From contig JANJXV010001839.1 in NCBI GenBank assembly GCA_024803745.1, positions 1-64,000 on the forward strand: a stretch of DNA of 64,000 nucleotides, read 5' to 3'. Of this stretch, positions 12,610 to 27,932 are shown in pieces (positions within the stretch are counted from its first letter, which is position 1; each line of letters starts with the position of its first letter). The position numbers were made by a program, and so were the translations under genes. Below the pieces are notes generated by a model. That model had not been told where the DNA came from. It ran no database searches and saw only the letters and a program-made list of their open reading frames with translations. This DNA comes from Megascapheus bottae. Lineage: Eukaryota; Chordata; Mammalia; Rodentia; Geomyidae.

Positions 12610-14440
12610 TCACACACCTCCAATCTGAGTTCACAGACCTCCAGTCTATGACTTCACACACCTCCATTTTTGACATCAAAAACCACCATTCTATGACTTC
12701 ACTCACCTCCATTTTGACTTCACACACCTCCATTCTACGAGTTCACACACTTCCATTCTGCCTTCACCCACCTCCATTCTATGATTTCACTCAGCTGCCT
12801 TCTGACTTCACACACCTCCATTTGTGAATTCACACACCACCATTTTGACTTCACACACCTCCATTCTGTGACTTCACACACCTCCATTCTGTGACTTCAC
12901 ACACCTCCATTCTGTGACTTCACACACCTCCATTCTGTGACTTCACACACCTACATTGTTTGACTTCACACACCTCCATTCTTGGACTTCACACACCTCC
13001 ATTCCATGACTTCACACACCTCCATTCTATGAGTTCACACACCTCCATTCTTTGACTTCACACACCTCCATTTTGACTTCACACACCTCCATTCTATGGC
13101 TTCACACACCTTCATTCCTACTTCAGAAACATCCATTCTATGACTGCACACACCTCCATTCGATGACTTCACACACCTCCATTCTGAATTCACACAGCTC
13201 CATTCTATGACTTCACACACCTCCATTCTGTGACTTCACACACATCCATTCTATGACTTCACACACCTTCATTCTTACTTCACAAACATCCATTCTATGA
13301 CTTCACAAACCTCCATTCTATGTCTTCACACACCTCCATTGTGACTTCACACACCTCCATTCTATGAGTTCACACACCTCCATTCTAACTTCACACACCT
13401 CCATTCTATGACTTCCCACTCCGCCATTCTCACTTCACACTCCTCCATTCGGTGAATTCACAAAACTCCATTCTATGATTTCACACACCTCCATACTATG
13501 ATTTCACACACCTCCATCTATGACTTCACACACCTCCATTCTGACTTCACACACCAATATATGACTTCACACACCTCCATTCTGTGACTTCACACACTTC
13601 CATTGTGACGACACACACCTCCATTCTATGAGTTCACACACGTCCATTCTATGACTTCACATACCTGCATTCTGACTTCACACATCTCCATTCTATGACT
13701 TCACAGACCTCGAATCTGTGACTTCACTCACCTCCATTCTATGACTTCACACTGCTCCATTCTATGACTTTCCACACCTCCTTTCTATGACTTCACCCAC
13801 CTCTATTCTATGACTTCACACCTCGATTATGACTTCAGATACCTCCATTCTGTGACTTCACACACCTCCATTCTATGACTTCAAACACCTCCATTCTCTG
13901 ACTTCACACACCTCCATTCTGAGCTCACACAACTCCATTCGGTGACTTCACACACCTCCATTCTTACTTCACAAACCTCCATTCTATGACTTCACACACT
14001 TCCATTCTATGACTTCACACACCTCCATTCTATGACTTCATACACCTCCATTCTATGACTTCAGAAACCTACATTGTTACTTCACACACCTCCATTCTAT
14101 GAGTTCACACACCTGCATTGTGACTTCACACACCTCCATTATCTGACTTCACACACCTCCATTCTGACTTCACACACCTCCATTCTGTCTTCACACACCT
14201 CAATTCTGTGACTTCACACACCTCCATTCTATGATTTCACATACCTCCATTCTATGACTTCACAGACCTCCATTCTATGACTTCACACACCTCCTTTCTG
14301 AGTTCACACACATCCATTCTGTGACTTCAAACACCTCCATTGTGACTTCATACACCTCCATTCTATGAGTTCACACACCTCCATTCTGACTTCACACACA
14401 TCCATTCTATGACTTCACACAGCTCCATTCTGACTTCACA
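12610..14440. repeat. Older 4.3-kb-spaced duplication, member 1
   Basis: This segment shares a long ordered series of variants with 16,945-19,130. The ATCAAAAACCACCATTC variant (12677 and 17012) and the stretch 13035-13226 versus 17370-17561 are each offset by exactly 4,335 bp. Scattered substitutions separate the two members, so the duplication is older than those in blocks III and VI. The ends are approximate. Member 2 carries additional sequence around 17,720-17,930. Confidence 0.75.
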
Positions 14441-14620
14441 CACCTCCATTCTGTGACTTCGCACACCTCTATTCTGACTTCACACACCTACATTCTGTGA
14501 CTTCAGACACCTCCATTCTATGATTTCACAAACCTCCATTGTGTGACTTCACACACCTCCACTCTTTGCCTTTACACACCTCCATTCTGTGACTTCACAC
14601 ACCTCCATTCTGTGATTTCA

Positions 14621-14644
14621 CACACAATCCATTCTATGACTTCA
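14621..14644. repeat. 24-bp variant monomer (CACACAATCC)
   Basis: This monomer has CACACAATCC in place of CACACCTCC, making it 24 bp long and shifting the local phase by one. The same variant occurs at 27,933, 39,201, 50,204 and 61,371, each time after a TCTGTG(A/T)TTT(C/A)A monomer. It is a diagnostic marker linking distant parts of the array to one ancestral segment. Confidence 0.85.
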
Positions 14645-16944
14645 CAAACCTCCATTCTTTGATTTCACACACCTCCATCCTATGACTCCACACACCTCCA
14701 TTGTGACTTCACACAGCTCCATTCTGTGACTTCTCACACCTCCATTCTGTGACTTCACACACCTCCATACTATGACTTCCCCACACCTTCAATCTATGAC
14801 TTCACACACCTCCATTCTATGACTTCACACGCTTCCAATCTATGACTTCACACACCTCCATTGTATGACTTCACACACCTCCATTCTATGAATTTACACA
14901 CCTGCATTCTGACTTCACACACCTCCATTCTCTGATTTCACACACCACCATTCTATGACGTCACACACCTCCATTGTGACTTCACACACCTCCATCCTAT
15001 GAGTTCATACACCTCCATTCTGACTTCCCAGACCTCCATTCTATGACTTCACAGACTTTGAATATGTGACTCCACTCACCTCCACTCTATGACTTCACAC
15101 TTCTCCATTCTATGACTTCACACACCTCCTTTCCATGACTTCACCCACCCCCATTCTATGACTTCACACCTCCATTCTGACTTCACACACCTCCATTCTG
15201 TGACTTCACACACCTCCATTCTATGACTTCACACACCTTCATTCTATGACTTCACACACCTTCATTCTTACTTCAGAAACATCCATTCTATGACCTCACA
15301 TACCTCCATTCTATGACTTCACAAACCTCCATTCTGTGACTTCCCACACCTCCATTCTGAGTTCACACACCTCCCTTCTGTGACTTCACACACCTCCATT
15401 GTGAGTTCACCCACTTCCATTCTGTGACTTCACACACCTCCATTCTGTTACTTCACACACCTCCATTCTGTGACTTCACACACCTCCATTCTATGACTTC
15501 ACACACCTCCATTCTATGAATTCACACACCTCCATTCTGTGACTTCACACACCTCCATTGTATGACTTCACACACCTCTGTTCTGTGACTTCACACACCT
15601 CCTCTCTGAGTTCACACATCTCCATTCTATGACTTCACACACCTGCATTGTGACTTCACCCACCTCCATTCTATGAGTTACCATACCTGCATTGTGACTT
15701 CACACACCTCCATTCTATGACTTCACACATCTCCATTCTGACTTCACACACCTCCATGCTGTGACTTCACACACCACCATTCTATGACTTCACAAACCTC
15801 CATTCTTTGACTTCACACACCTCCATTCTATGACTTCACACACCTCCACTGTGACTTCACAGAACTCCATTCTCTGACTTCACACACCTCCCTCTGTGAC
15901 TTCACACACCTCCAATCTATGACTTCACACACTTCCAATCTATGACTTCACACACCTCCATTCTATGACTTCACACACCTGCATTCTGACTTCACACACC
16001 TCCATTCTCTGACTTCACTCACCTCCATTCTATGACTTCACACACCTCCATTCTGTAACATCACACACATCCAATGTTTGACTTCACACACCTCCATTCC
16101 ATGACTTCATACACCTCCATTCTATGACTTCAAACACATCCATTCTTTGACTTCACACACCTCCATTTTGACTTCACACACCTCCATTCGGTGACTTCAC
16201 ATACATCCATTCTTTGACTTCACACACCACAATTTTGACTTCACACAAGTGCATTCATTGACTTCACACACCTCCATTCTCTGACTTCACACACCTCCAT
16301 TCTTTGACTTCACACACTTCCATTCTGTGACTTCACACACCTCCATTCTATTACTTCACACACCTCCATTCTATGAATTCACACACCTCCATTCTGTGAC
16401 TTCACACACCTCCATTGTGAGTTCACCCACTTCCATTCTGTGTCTTCACACACCTCCATTCTGTGACTTCACACACCTCCATTATGTGACTTCACACACC
16501 TCCATTCTATGACTTCACACACCTCCCTTCTATGAATTCACACCCCTCTATTCTGTGACTTTACACACCTCCATTGTATGACTTCACACACCTCCATTCT
16601 GTGACTTCACACACCTCCATTCTCAGTTCACACACCTCCACTCTCTGACCTCACACACCTCCATTCTGTGACTTCCACACCTCCATTCTATGACTTAACA
16701 CACCTCCATTCTATGACTTCACACCCCTCCATTCTATGACTTCACACACCACCATTCTGTGACTTCACACACCTCCATTCTATGACTTCACACACCTCCA
16801 TTCTGTCACTTCACCACCTCCATTCTATGACTTCACACACCTCCATTCTATGACTTCACACACCTGCATTGTGACTTCACCCACCTCCATTCTATGACTT
16901 CACACACCTCGTTTCTGAGTTAACACACCTGCTTTCTGTGATTT

Positions 16945-19130
16945 CACACACCTCCAATCTGAATTCACACACCTCCAGCCTATGACTTCACACACCTCAA
17001 TTCTTTGACATCAAAAACCACCATTCTATGACTTCACACTCCTCCATTTTGACTTCACAAACCTCCATTCTACGAGTTCACACACTTCCATTCTGCCTTC
17101 ACCCACCTCCATTCTATGACTTCACTCAGCTGCCTTCTGACTTCACACACCTGCATTTGTGAATTCACACACCACCATTTTGACTTCAAACAACTCCATT
17201 CTGTGACTTCACACACCTCCATTCTGTGACTTCACACACTTCCATTCTGTGACTTCACACACCTCCAGTCTGTGACTTCACACACCTCCATTGTTTGACT
17301 TCACACACCTCCATTCTTGGACTTCACACACCTCCATTCCATGACTTCACACACCTCCATTCTATGAGTTCACACACCTCCATTCTTTGACTTTACACAC
17401 CTCCATTTTGACTTCACACACCTCCATTCTATGACTTCACACACCTTCATTCCTACTTCAGAAACATCCATTCTATGACTGCACACACCTCTATTCGATG
17501 ACTTCACACACCTCCATTCTGAATTCACACAGCTCCATTCTATGTCTTCACACACCTCCATTCTGTGACTTCACACACTACCATTCTATGACTTCACACA
17601 CCTTCATTCTTCCTTCACAAACATCCATTCTATGACTTCACACACCTCCATTCTATGACTTCACACACCTCCATTTTGTGACTTCACACACCTCCATTCT
17701 ATGTTTTCACACAACTCCTTTGTGACTTCACACACCTCCATTCTATGAGTTCACACACCTCCATTCTTTGAGTTCACACACCTGCATTTTGACTTCACAC
17801 ACCTCCATTCTATGACTTCACACACCTTCATTCCTACTTCAGAAACATCCATTCTATGACTGCACATACCTCCATTCTGAATTCACACAGGTCCATTCTA
17901 TGACTTCACACACCTCCATTCTGGGACTTCACACACTTCCATTCTATGACTTCACACACCTTCATTCTTACTTCACAAAGATCCATTCTATGACTTCACA
18001 CACCTCCATTCTATGACTTCACACACCTCCAATTTGTGACTTCACACACCTCCATTCTATGTCTTCACACACCTCCACTGTGACTTCACACACCTCCATT
18101 CTATGAGTTCACACACCTCCATTCTAACTTCACACAACTCCATCCTATGACTTCACACTCCGCCATTCTGACTTCACACTCCTACATTCTGTGAATTCAC
18201 AAAACTCCATTCTATGATTTCACACACCTCCATACTATGACTTCACACACCTCCATCTATGATTTCACACACTTCCATTCTGACTTCACACACCAATATA
18301 TGACCTCACACACCTCCATTCTGTGACTTCACACACTTCCATTGTGACGACACACACCTCCATTCTATGAGTTCACACACCTCCATTCTATGACTTCACA
18401 TACCTCCATTCTGACTTCACACACCTCCATTCTATGACTTCACAGATCTCGAATCTGTGACTTCACTCACCTCCATTCTATGACTTCACACTGCTCCATT
18501 CTATGACTTTCCACACCTCCTTTCTATGACTTCACCCACCTCTATTCTATGGCTTCCCACCTCGATTCTGACTTCAGATACCTCCATTCTGTGACTTCAC
18601 ACACCTCCATTCTATGACTTCAAACACCTCCATTCTCTGACTTCACACACCTCCATTCTGAGCTCACACAACTCCATTCGGTGACTTCACACACCTCCAT
18701 TCTTACTTCACAAACCTCCATTCTATGACTTCACACACTTCCATTCTATGACTTCACACACCTCCATTCTATGACTTCACACACCTCCATTCTATGACTT
18801 CAGAAACCTACATTGATACTTCACACACCTCCATTATCTGACTTCACACACCTCCATTCTGACTTCACACACCTCCATTCTGTCGTCACACACCTCAGTT
18901 CTGTGACTTCACACACCTCCATTCTCTGATTTCACACACCTCCATTCTATGACTTCACAGACCTCCATTCTATGACTTCAAACACCTCCTTTCTGAGTTC
19001 ACACACATCCATTCTGTGACTTCACACACCTCCATTGTGACTTCATACACCTGCATTCTGACTTCACACACATCCATTCTATGACTTCACACACATCCAT
19101 TCTATGACTTCACACAGCTCCATTCTGACT
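16945..19130. repeat. Older 4.3-kb-spaced duplication, member 2
   Basis: This is the counterpart of 12,610-14,440 at an offset of 4,335 bp, changing after about 17.7 kb because of a local duplication of roughly 0.2-0.3 kb. That duplication repeats the series CTTCATTCCTACTTCAG, ACATCC, ACTGCACA within member 2. The right part of this segment continues into the first copy of block III, so block III appears to have been amplified from sequence of this type. Confidence 0.7.
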
Positions 19131-21950
19131 TCACACACCTCCAATCTGTGACTTCACACACCTCCATTCTATGACTGCACACACCTGCATTCTGACATCA
19201 CACACCTCCATTCTCTGACTTCACACACCTCCATTCTATGACTACACACACCTCCATTCTGTAACTTCACACACTTCCAATGTTTGAAGTCACACACCTC
19301 CATTCCATGACTTCATACACCTCCATTCTATGACTTCAAACACATCCATTCTTTGACTTCACACACCTCCATTTTGACTTCACACACCTCCATTCTGTGA
19401 CTTCACACACATCCATTCTTTGACTTCACACACCACAATTTTGACCTCACACAAGTCCATTCATTGACTTCACACACCTCCATTCTCTGACTTCACACAC
19501 CTCCATTGTGAGTTCACCCACTTCCATTCTGTGTCTTCACACACCTCCATTCTGTGACTTCACACACCTCCATTATGTGACTTCACACACCTCCATTCTA
19601 TGACTTCACACACCTCCCTTCTATGAATTCACACCCCTCCATTCTGTCACTTCACACACCTCCATTGTATGACTTCACACACCTCCATTCTGTGACTTCA
19701 CACACCTCCATTCTCAGTTCACACCCCTCCATTCTGTGACTTCACACACCTCCATTCTGTGACTTCCACACCTCCATTCTATGACTTAACACACCTCCAT
19801 TCTATGACTTCACACCACTCCAATCTATGACTTCACACACCACAATTCTGTGACTTCACACACCTCCATTCTATGACTTCACACACCTCCATTCTGTCAC
19901 TTCACCACCTCTATTCAATGACTTCACACACCTCCATTCTATGACTTCACACACCTGCATTGTGAATTCACCCACCTCAATTCTATGAGTTCACACACCT
20001 GCATTGTGACTTCACAAACCTCGATTCTATGACTTCACACATCTCCATTCTGACTTCACACACCTCCATTCTATGATTTCACACACTTCGATTCTATGAC
20101 TTCACACACCTCCATTCTATGACTTCACACACTTCGTTTCTGAGTTGACACACCTGCTTTCTGTGATTTCACACACCTCCAATGTGAGTTCACACACCTC
20201 CAGTCTATGACTTCACACACCTCCATTCTTTGACATCAAAACCCACCGTTCTATGACTTCACACACCTCCATTCTACGAGTTTACACACTTCATTCTGCC
20301 TTCACCCACCTCCATTCTATGACTTCACTCAGCTGCCTTCTGACTTCACACACATCCATTTGTGAATTCACACACCACCATTTTGACTTCACACACCTCC
20401 ATTCTGTGACTTCACACACCTCCATTCTGTGACTTCACACACCTCCATTCTGTGACTTCACACACCTCCATTGTTTAACTTCACACACCTCCATTCTTGG
20501 ACTTCACACACCTCCATTCCATGACTTCACACACCTCCATTCTATGAGTTCACACACCTCAATTCTTTGTGTTCACACACCTCCATTTTGACTTCACACA
20601 CCTCCATTCTATGACTTCACACACCTTCATTCCTACTTCAGAAACATCCATTCCATGACTGCACACACCTCCATTCGATGACTTCACACACCTCCATTCT
20701 GAATTCACACAGCTCCATTCTATGACTTCACACACCTCCATTCTGTGACTTCACACACTACCATTCTATGACTTCACACACCTTCATTCTTACTTCACAA
20801 ACATCCATTCTATGACTTCACACACCTCCATTCTATGACTTCACACACCTCCATTCTGTGACTTCACACACCTCCATTCTATGTCTTCACACACCTCCAT
20901 TGTGACTTCACACACCTCCATTCTATGAGTTCACACACCTCCATTATAACTTCACACACCTCCATTCTATGACTTCACACTCCGCCATTCTGACTTCACA
21001 CTCCTCCATTCTGTGAATTCAGAAAACTGCATTCTATGATTTCACACACCTCCATACTATGACTTCACACACCTCCATCTATGACTTCACACACCTCCAT
21101 TCTGAGTTCACACATCTCAATTCTGTGACTTCACACACCTCCATTCTGACTTCACACACCAATATATGACTTCACACACCTCCATTCTGTGACTTCACAC
21201 ACTTCCATTGTGACGACACACACCTCCATTCTATGAGTTCACACACCTCCATTCTATGACTTCACATACCTCCATTCTGACTTCACACACCTCCATTCTA
21301 TGACTTCACAGACCTCGAATCTGTGACTTCACTCACCTCCATTCTATGACTTCACACTGCTCCATTCTATGACTTTCCACACCTCCTTTCTATGACTTCA
21401 CCCACCTCTATTCTATGACTTCACACCTCGATTCTGATTTCAGATACCTCCATTCTGTGACTTCATACACCTCCATTCTATGACTTCAAACACCTCCATT
21501 CTCTGACTTCACACACCTCCATTCTGAGCTCACACAACTCCATTCGGTGGCTTCACACACCTCCATTCTTACTTCACAAACCTCCATTCTATGACTTCAC
21601 ACACTTCCATTCTATGACTTCACACACCTCCATTCTAAGACTTCACACACCTCCATTCTATGACTTCAGAAACCTTCATTGTTACTTCACACACCTCCAT
21701 TCTATGAGTTCACACACCTGCATTGTGCCTTCACACACCTCCATTATCTGACTTCACACACCTCCATTCTGACTTCACACACCCCCATTCTGTCTTCACA
21801 CACCTCTATTCTGTGACTTCACACACCTCCATTCTATGATTTCACACACCTCCATTCTATGACTTCACAGACCTCCATTCTATGACTTCACACACCTCCT
21901 TTCTGAGTTCACACACATCCATTCTGTGACTTCACACACCTCCATTGTGA
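19041..21950. repeat. Block III HOR copy 1 (2,910 bp)
   Basis: This is the first of three near-identical tandem copies, phased here on the marker TTGTGACTTCATACACCTGC (CTTCATACAC at 19041, 21951 and 24817). It includes the landmark CACTTCACCACCTCTATTC (TTCACCACCT at 19901), repeated at 22811 and 25608. High similarity begins near 18,985; upstream, 18,810-18,900 already differs from the corresponding parts of later copies. The phase chosen is arbitrary because a tandem repeat has no natural start. Confidence 0.92.
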
Positions 21951-24816
21951 CTTCATACACCTGCATTCTGACTTCACACACATCCATTCTATGACTTCAC
22001 ACACATCCATTCTATGACTTCACACAGCTCCATTCTGACTTCACACACCTCCAATCTGTGACTTCACACACCTCCATTCTATGACTGCACACACCTGCAT
22101 TCTGACATCACACACCTCCATTCTCTGACTTCACACACCTCCATTCTATGACTACACACACCTCCATTCTGTAACTTCACACACTTCCAATGTTTGAAGT
22201 CACACACCTCCATTCCATGACTTCATACACCTCCATTCTATGACTTCAAACACATCCATTCTTTGACTTCACACACCTCCATTTTGACTTCACACACCTC
22301 CATTCTGTGACTTCACACACATCCATTCTTTGACTTCACACACCACAATTTTGACCTCACACAAGTCCATTCATTGACTTCACACACCTCCATTCTCTGA
22401 CTTCACACACCTCCATTGTGAGTTCACCCACTTCCATTCTGTGTCTTCACACACCTCCATTCTGTGACTTCACACACCTCCATTATGTGACTTCACACAC
22501 CTCCATTCTATGACTTCACACACCTCCCTTCTATGAATTCACACCCCTCCATTCTGTCACTTCACACACCTCCATTGTATGACTTCACACACCTCCATTC
22601 TGTGACTTCACACACCTCCATTCTCAGTTCACACCCCTCCATTCTGTGACTTCACACACCTCCATTCTGTGACTTCCACACCTCCATTCTATGACTTAAC
22701 ACACCTCCATTCTATGACTTCACACCACTCCAATCTATGACTTCACACACCACAATTCTGTGACTTCACACACCTCCATTCTATGACTTCACACACCTCC
22801 ATTCTGTCACTTCACCACCTCTATTCAATGACTTCACACACCTCCATTCTATGACTTCACACACCTGCATTGTGAATTCACCCACCTCAATTCTATGAGT
22901 TCACACACCTGCATTGTGACTTCACAAACCTCGATTCTATGACTTCACACATCTCCATTCTGACTTCACACACCTCCATTCTATGATTTCACACACTTCG
23001 ATTCTATGACTTCACACACCTCCATTCTATGACTTCACACACTTCGTTTCTGAGTTGACACACCTGCTTTCTGTGATTTCACACACCTCCAATGTGAGTT
23101 CACACACCTCCAGTCTATGACTTCACACACCTCCATTCTTTGACATCAAAACCCACCGTTCTATGACTTCACACACCTCCATTCTACGAGTTTACACACT
23201 TCATTCTGCCTTCACCCACCTCCATTCTATGACTTCACTCAGCTGCCTTCTGACTTCACACACATCCATTTGTGAATTCACACACCACCATTTTGACTTC
23301 ACACACCTCCATTCTGTGACTTCACACACCTCCATTCTGTGACTTCACACACCTCCATTCTGTGACTTCACACACCTCCATTGTTTGACTTCACACACCT
23401 CCATTCTTGGACTTCACACACCTCCATTCCATGACTTCACACACCTCCATTCTATGAGTTCACACACCTCAATTCTTTGTGTTCACACACCTCCATTTTG
23501 ACTTCACACACCTCCATTCTATGACTTCACACACCTTCATTCCTACTTCAGAAACATCCATTCCATGACTGCACACACCTCCATTCGATGACTTCACACA
23601 CCTCCATTCTGAATTCACACAGCTCCATTCTATGACTTCACACACCTCCATTCTGTGACTTCACACACTACCATTCTATGACTTCACACACCTTCATTCT
23701 TACTTCACAAACATCCATTCTATGACTTCACACACCTCCATTCTATGACTTCACACACCTCCATTCTGTGACTTCACACACCTCCATTCTATGAGTTCAC
23801 ACACCTCCATTATAACTTCACACACCTCCATTCTATGACTTCACACTCCGCCATTCTGACTTCACACTCCTCCATTCTGTGAATTCAGAAAACTGCATTC
23901 TATGATTTCACACACCTCCATACTATGACTTCACACACCTCCATCTATGACTTCACACACCTCCATTCTGAGTTCACACATCTCAATTCTGTGACTTCAC
24001 ACACCTCCATTCTGACTTCACACACCAATATATGACTTCACACACCTCCATTCTGTGACTTCACACACTTCCATTGTGACGACACACACCTCCATTCTAT
24101 GAGTTCACACACCTCCATTCTATGACTTCACATACCTCCATTCTGACTTCACACACCTCCATTCTATGACTTCACAGACCTCGAATCTGTGACTTCACTC
24201 ACCTCCATTCTATGACTTCACACTGCTCCATTCTATGACTTTCCACACCTCCTTTCTATGACTTCACCCACCTCTATTCTATGACTTCACACCTCGATTC
24301 TGATTTCAGATACCTCCATTCTGTGACTTCATACACCTCCATTCTATGACTTCAAACACCTCCATTCTCTGACTTCACACACCTCCATTCTGAGCTCACA
24401 CAACTCCATTCGGTGGCTTCACACACCTCCATTCTTACTTCACAAACCTCCATTCTATGACTTCACACACTTCCATTCTATGACTTCACACACCTCCATT
24501 CTAAGACTTCACACACCTCCATTCTATGACTTCAGAAACCTTCATTGTTACTTCACACACCTCCATTCTATGAGTTCACACACCTGCATTGTGCCTTCAC
24601 ACACCTCCATTATCTGACTTCACACACCTCCATTCTGACTTCACACACCCCCATTCTGTCTTCACACACCTCTATTCTGTGACTTCACACACCTCCATTC
24701 TATGATTTCACACACCTCCATTCTATGACTTCACAGACCTCCATTCTATGACTTCACACACCTCCTTTCTGAGTTCACACACATCCATTCTGTGACTTCA
24801 CACACCTCCATTGTGA
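21951..24816. repeat. Block III HOR copy 2 (2,866 bp)
   Basis: This copy is nearly identical to copy 1 but 44 bp shorter. One 23-mer plus one 21-mer (the ATGTCTTCAC and CATTGTGACTTC monomers) are missing near 23,797; both are present at about 20,881 and 26,587. The precise removal of two whole monomers indicates in-register recombination. A notable single substitution is TTTGACTTCAC near 23,386, where copy 1 has TTTAACTTCAC. Confidence 0.92.
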
Positions 24817-27657
24817 CTTCATACACCTGCATTCTGACTTCACACACATCCATTCTATGACTTCACACACATCCATTCTATGACTTCACACAGCTCCATT
24901 CTGACTTCACACACCTCCAATCTGTGACTTCACACACCTCCATTCTATGACTGCACACACCTGCATTCTGACATCACACACCTCCATTCTCTGACTTCAC
25001 ACACCTCCATTCTATGACTACACACACCTCCATTCTATGACTTCAAACACATCCATTCTTTGACTTCACACACCTCCATTTTGACTTCACACACCTCCAT
25101 TCTGTGACTTCACACACATCCATTCTTTGACTTCACACACCACAATTTTGACCTCACACAAGTCCATTCATTGACTTCACACACCTCCATTCTCTGACTT
25201 CACACACCTCCATTGTGAGTTCACCCACTTCCATTCTGTGTCTTCACACACCTCCATTCTGTGACTTCACACACCTCCATTATGTGACTTCACACACCTC
25301 CATTCTATGACTTCACACACCTCCCTTCTATGAATTCACACCCCTCCATTCTGTCACTTCACACACCTCCATTGTATGACTTCACACACCTCCATTCTGT
25401 GACTTCACACACCTCCATTCTCAGTTCACACCCCTCCATTCTGTGACTTCACACACCTCCATTCTGTGACTTCCACACCTCCATTCTATGACTTAACACA
25501 CCTCCATTCTATGACTTCACACCACTCCAATCTATGACTTCACACACCACAATTCTGTGACTTCACACACCTCCATTCTATGACTTCACACACCTCCATT
25601 CTGTCACTTCACCACCTCTATTCAATGACTTCACACACCTCCATTCTATGACTTCACACACCTGCATTGTGAATTCACCCACCTCAATTCTATGAGTTCA
25701 CACACCTGCATTGTGACTTCACAAACCTCGATTCTATGACTTCACACATCTCCATTCTGACTTCACACACCTCCATTCTATGATTTCACACACTTCGATT
25801 CTATGACTTCACACACCTCCATTCTATGACTTCACACACTTCGTTTCTGAGTTGACACACCTGCTTTCTGTGATTTCACACACCTCCAATGTGAGTTCAC
25901 ACACCTCCAGTCTATGACTTCACACACCTCCATTCTTTGACATCAAAACCCACCGTTCTATGACTTCACACACCTCCATTCTACGAGTTTACACACTTCA
26001 TTCTGCCTTCACCCACCTCCATTCTATGACTTCACTCAGCTGCCTTCTGACTTCACACACATCCATTTGTGAATTCACACACCACCATTTTGACTTCACA
26101 CACCTCCATTCTGTGACTTCACACACCTCCATTCTGTGACTTCACACACCTCCATTCTGTGACTTCACACACCTCCATTGTTTGACTTCACACACCTCCA
26201 TTCTTGGACTTCACACACCTCCATTCCATGACTTCACACACCTCCATTCTATGAGTTCACACACCTCAATTCTTTGTGTTCACACACCTCCATTTTGACT
26301 TCACACACCTCCATTCTATGACTTCACACACCTTCATTCCTACTTCAGAAACATCCATTCCATGACTGCACACACCTCCATTCGATGACTTCACACACCT
26401 CCATTCTGAATTCACACAGCTCCATTCTATGACTTCACACACCTCCATTCTGTGACTTCACACACTACCATTCTATGACTTCACACACCTTCATTCTTAC
26501 TTCACAAACATCCATTCTATGACTTCACACACCTCCATTCTATGACTTCACACACCTCCATTCTGTGACTTCACACACCTCCATTCTATGTCTTCACACA
26601 CCTCCATTGTGACTTCACACACCTCCATTCTATGAGTTCACACACCTCCATTATAACTTCACACACCTCCATTCTATGACTTCACACTCCGCCATTCTGA
26701 CTTCACACTCCTCCATTCTGTGAATTCAGAAAACTGCATTCTATGATTTCACACACCTCCATACTATGACTTCACACACCTCCATCTATGACTTCACACA
26801 CCTCCATTCTGAGTTCACACATCTCAATTCTGTGACTTCACACACCTCCATTCTGACTTCACACACCAATATATGACTTCACACACCTCCATTCTGTGAC
26901 TTCACACACTTCCATTGTGACGACACACACCTCCATTCTATGAGTTCACACACCTCCATTCTATGACTTCACATACCTCCATTCTGACTTCACACACCTC
27001 CATTCTATGACTTCACAGACCTCGAATCTGTGACTTCACTCACCTCCATTCTATGACTTCACACTGCTCCATTCTATGACTTTCCACACCTCCTTTCTAT
27101 GACTTCACCCACCTCTATTCTATGACTTCACACCTCGATTCTGATTTCAGATACCTCCATTCTGTGACTTCATACACCTCCATTCTATGACTTCAAACAC
27201 CTCCATTCTCTGACTTCACACACCTCCATTCTGAGCTCACACAACTCCATTCGGTGGCTTCACACACCTCCATTCTTACTTCACAAACCTCCATTCTATG
27301 ACTTCACACACTTCCATTCTATGACTTCACACACCTCCATTCTAAGACTTCACACACCTCCATTCTATGACTTCAGAAACCTTCATTGTTACTTCACACA
27401 CCTCCATTCTATGAGTTCACACACCTGCATTGTGCCTTCACACACCTCCATTATCTGACTTCACACACCTCCATTCTGACTTCACACACCCCCATTCTGT
27501 CTTCACACACCTCTATTCTGTGACTTCACACACCTCCATTCTATGATTTCACACACCTCCATTCTATGACTTCACAGACCTCCATTCTATGACTTCACAC
27601 ACCTCCTTTCTGAGTTCACACACATCCATTCTGTGACTTCACACACCTCCATTGTGA
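24817..27657. repeat. Block III HOR copy 3 (2,841 bp)
   Basis: This third copy is 69 bp shorter than copy 1. Three consecutive monomers, including the TTCCAATGTTTGAAGTC variant (present near 19,275 and 22,185), are absent near 25,038. It keeps the two monomers lost from copy 2. Similarity stops at 27,658, where TTCATACACCTGC becomes TTCATACACCTCCATTC and the sequence instead resembles the 14,340 region. Confidence 0.92.
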
Positions 27658-27932
27658 CTTCATACACCTCCATTCTATGAGTTCACACACCTCCATTCTG
27701 ACTTCACACACATCCATTCTATGACTTCACACAGCTCCATTCTGACTTCACACACCTCCATTCTATGACTTCGCACACCTCTATTCTGACTTCACACACC
27801 TGCATTCTGTGACTTCACACACCTCCATTCTATGACTTAACAAACCTCCATTCTGTGACTTCACACACTTCCACTCTGTGACTTTACACACGTCCATTCT
27901 GTGACTTCACACACCTCCATTCTGTGATTTAA

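Larger units (their letters stand above)
11065..18985. repeat. Block II: divergent satellite zone
   Basis: These are the same 23/21-bp monomers, but no recent tandem higher-order copy is visible over most of the stretch. The monomers carry more varied substitutions than in blocks III, V and VI. The only clear long-range structure is the older paralogous pair listed separately (12,610-14,440 and 16,945-19,130). There is no gene, promoter or foreign sequence here. Short open frames are translations of the repeat. Confidence 0.8.

Noticed and set aside
13035..13226. Reverse-strand open frame of 63 codons (MEVCEVIEW start), with relatives at 17,370, 20,559, 23,469 and 26,266
   Set aside because: It is a direct translation of the satellite monomer. 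Its recurrence follows the HOR copies, it has no ribosome-binding or promoter context, and its composition simply reflects the repeat. Similar frames form wherever 21-bp monomers or variants remove stops.
16327..16512. Forward open frame of 61 codons rich in T, S, H and L
   Set aside because: It is the repeat read on the + strand, open because local monomer lengths and variants avoid an in-frame TGA. There is no sign of coding selection.
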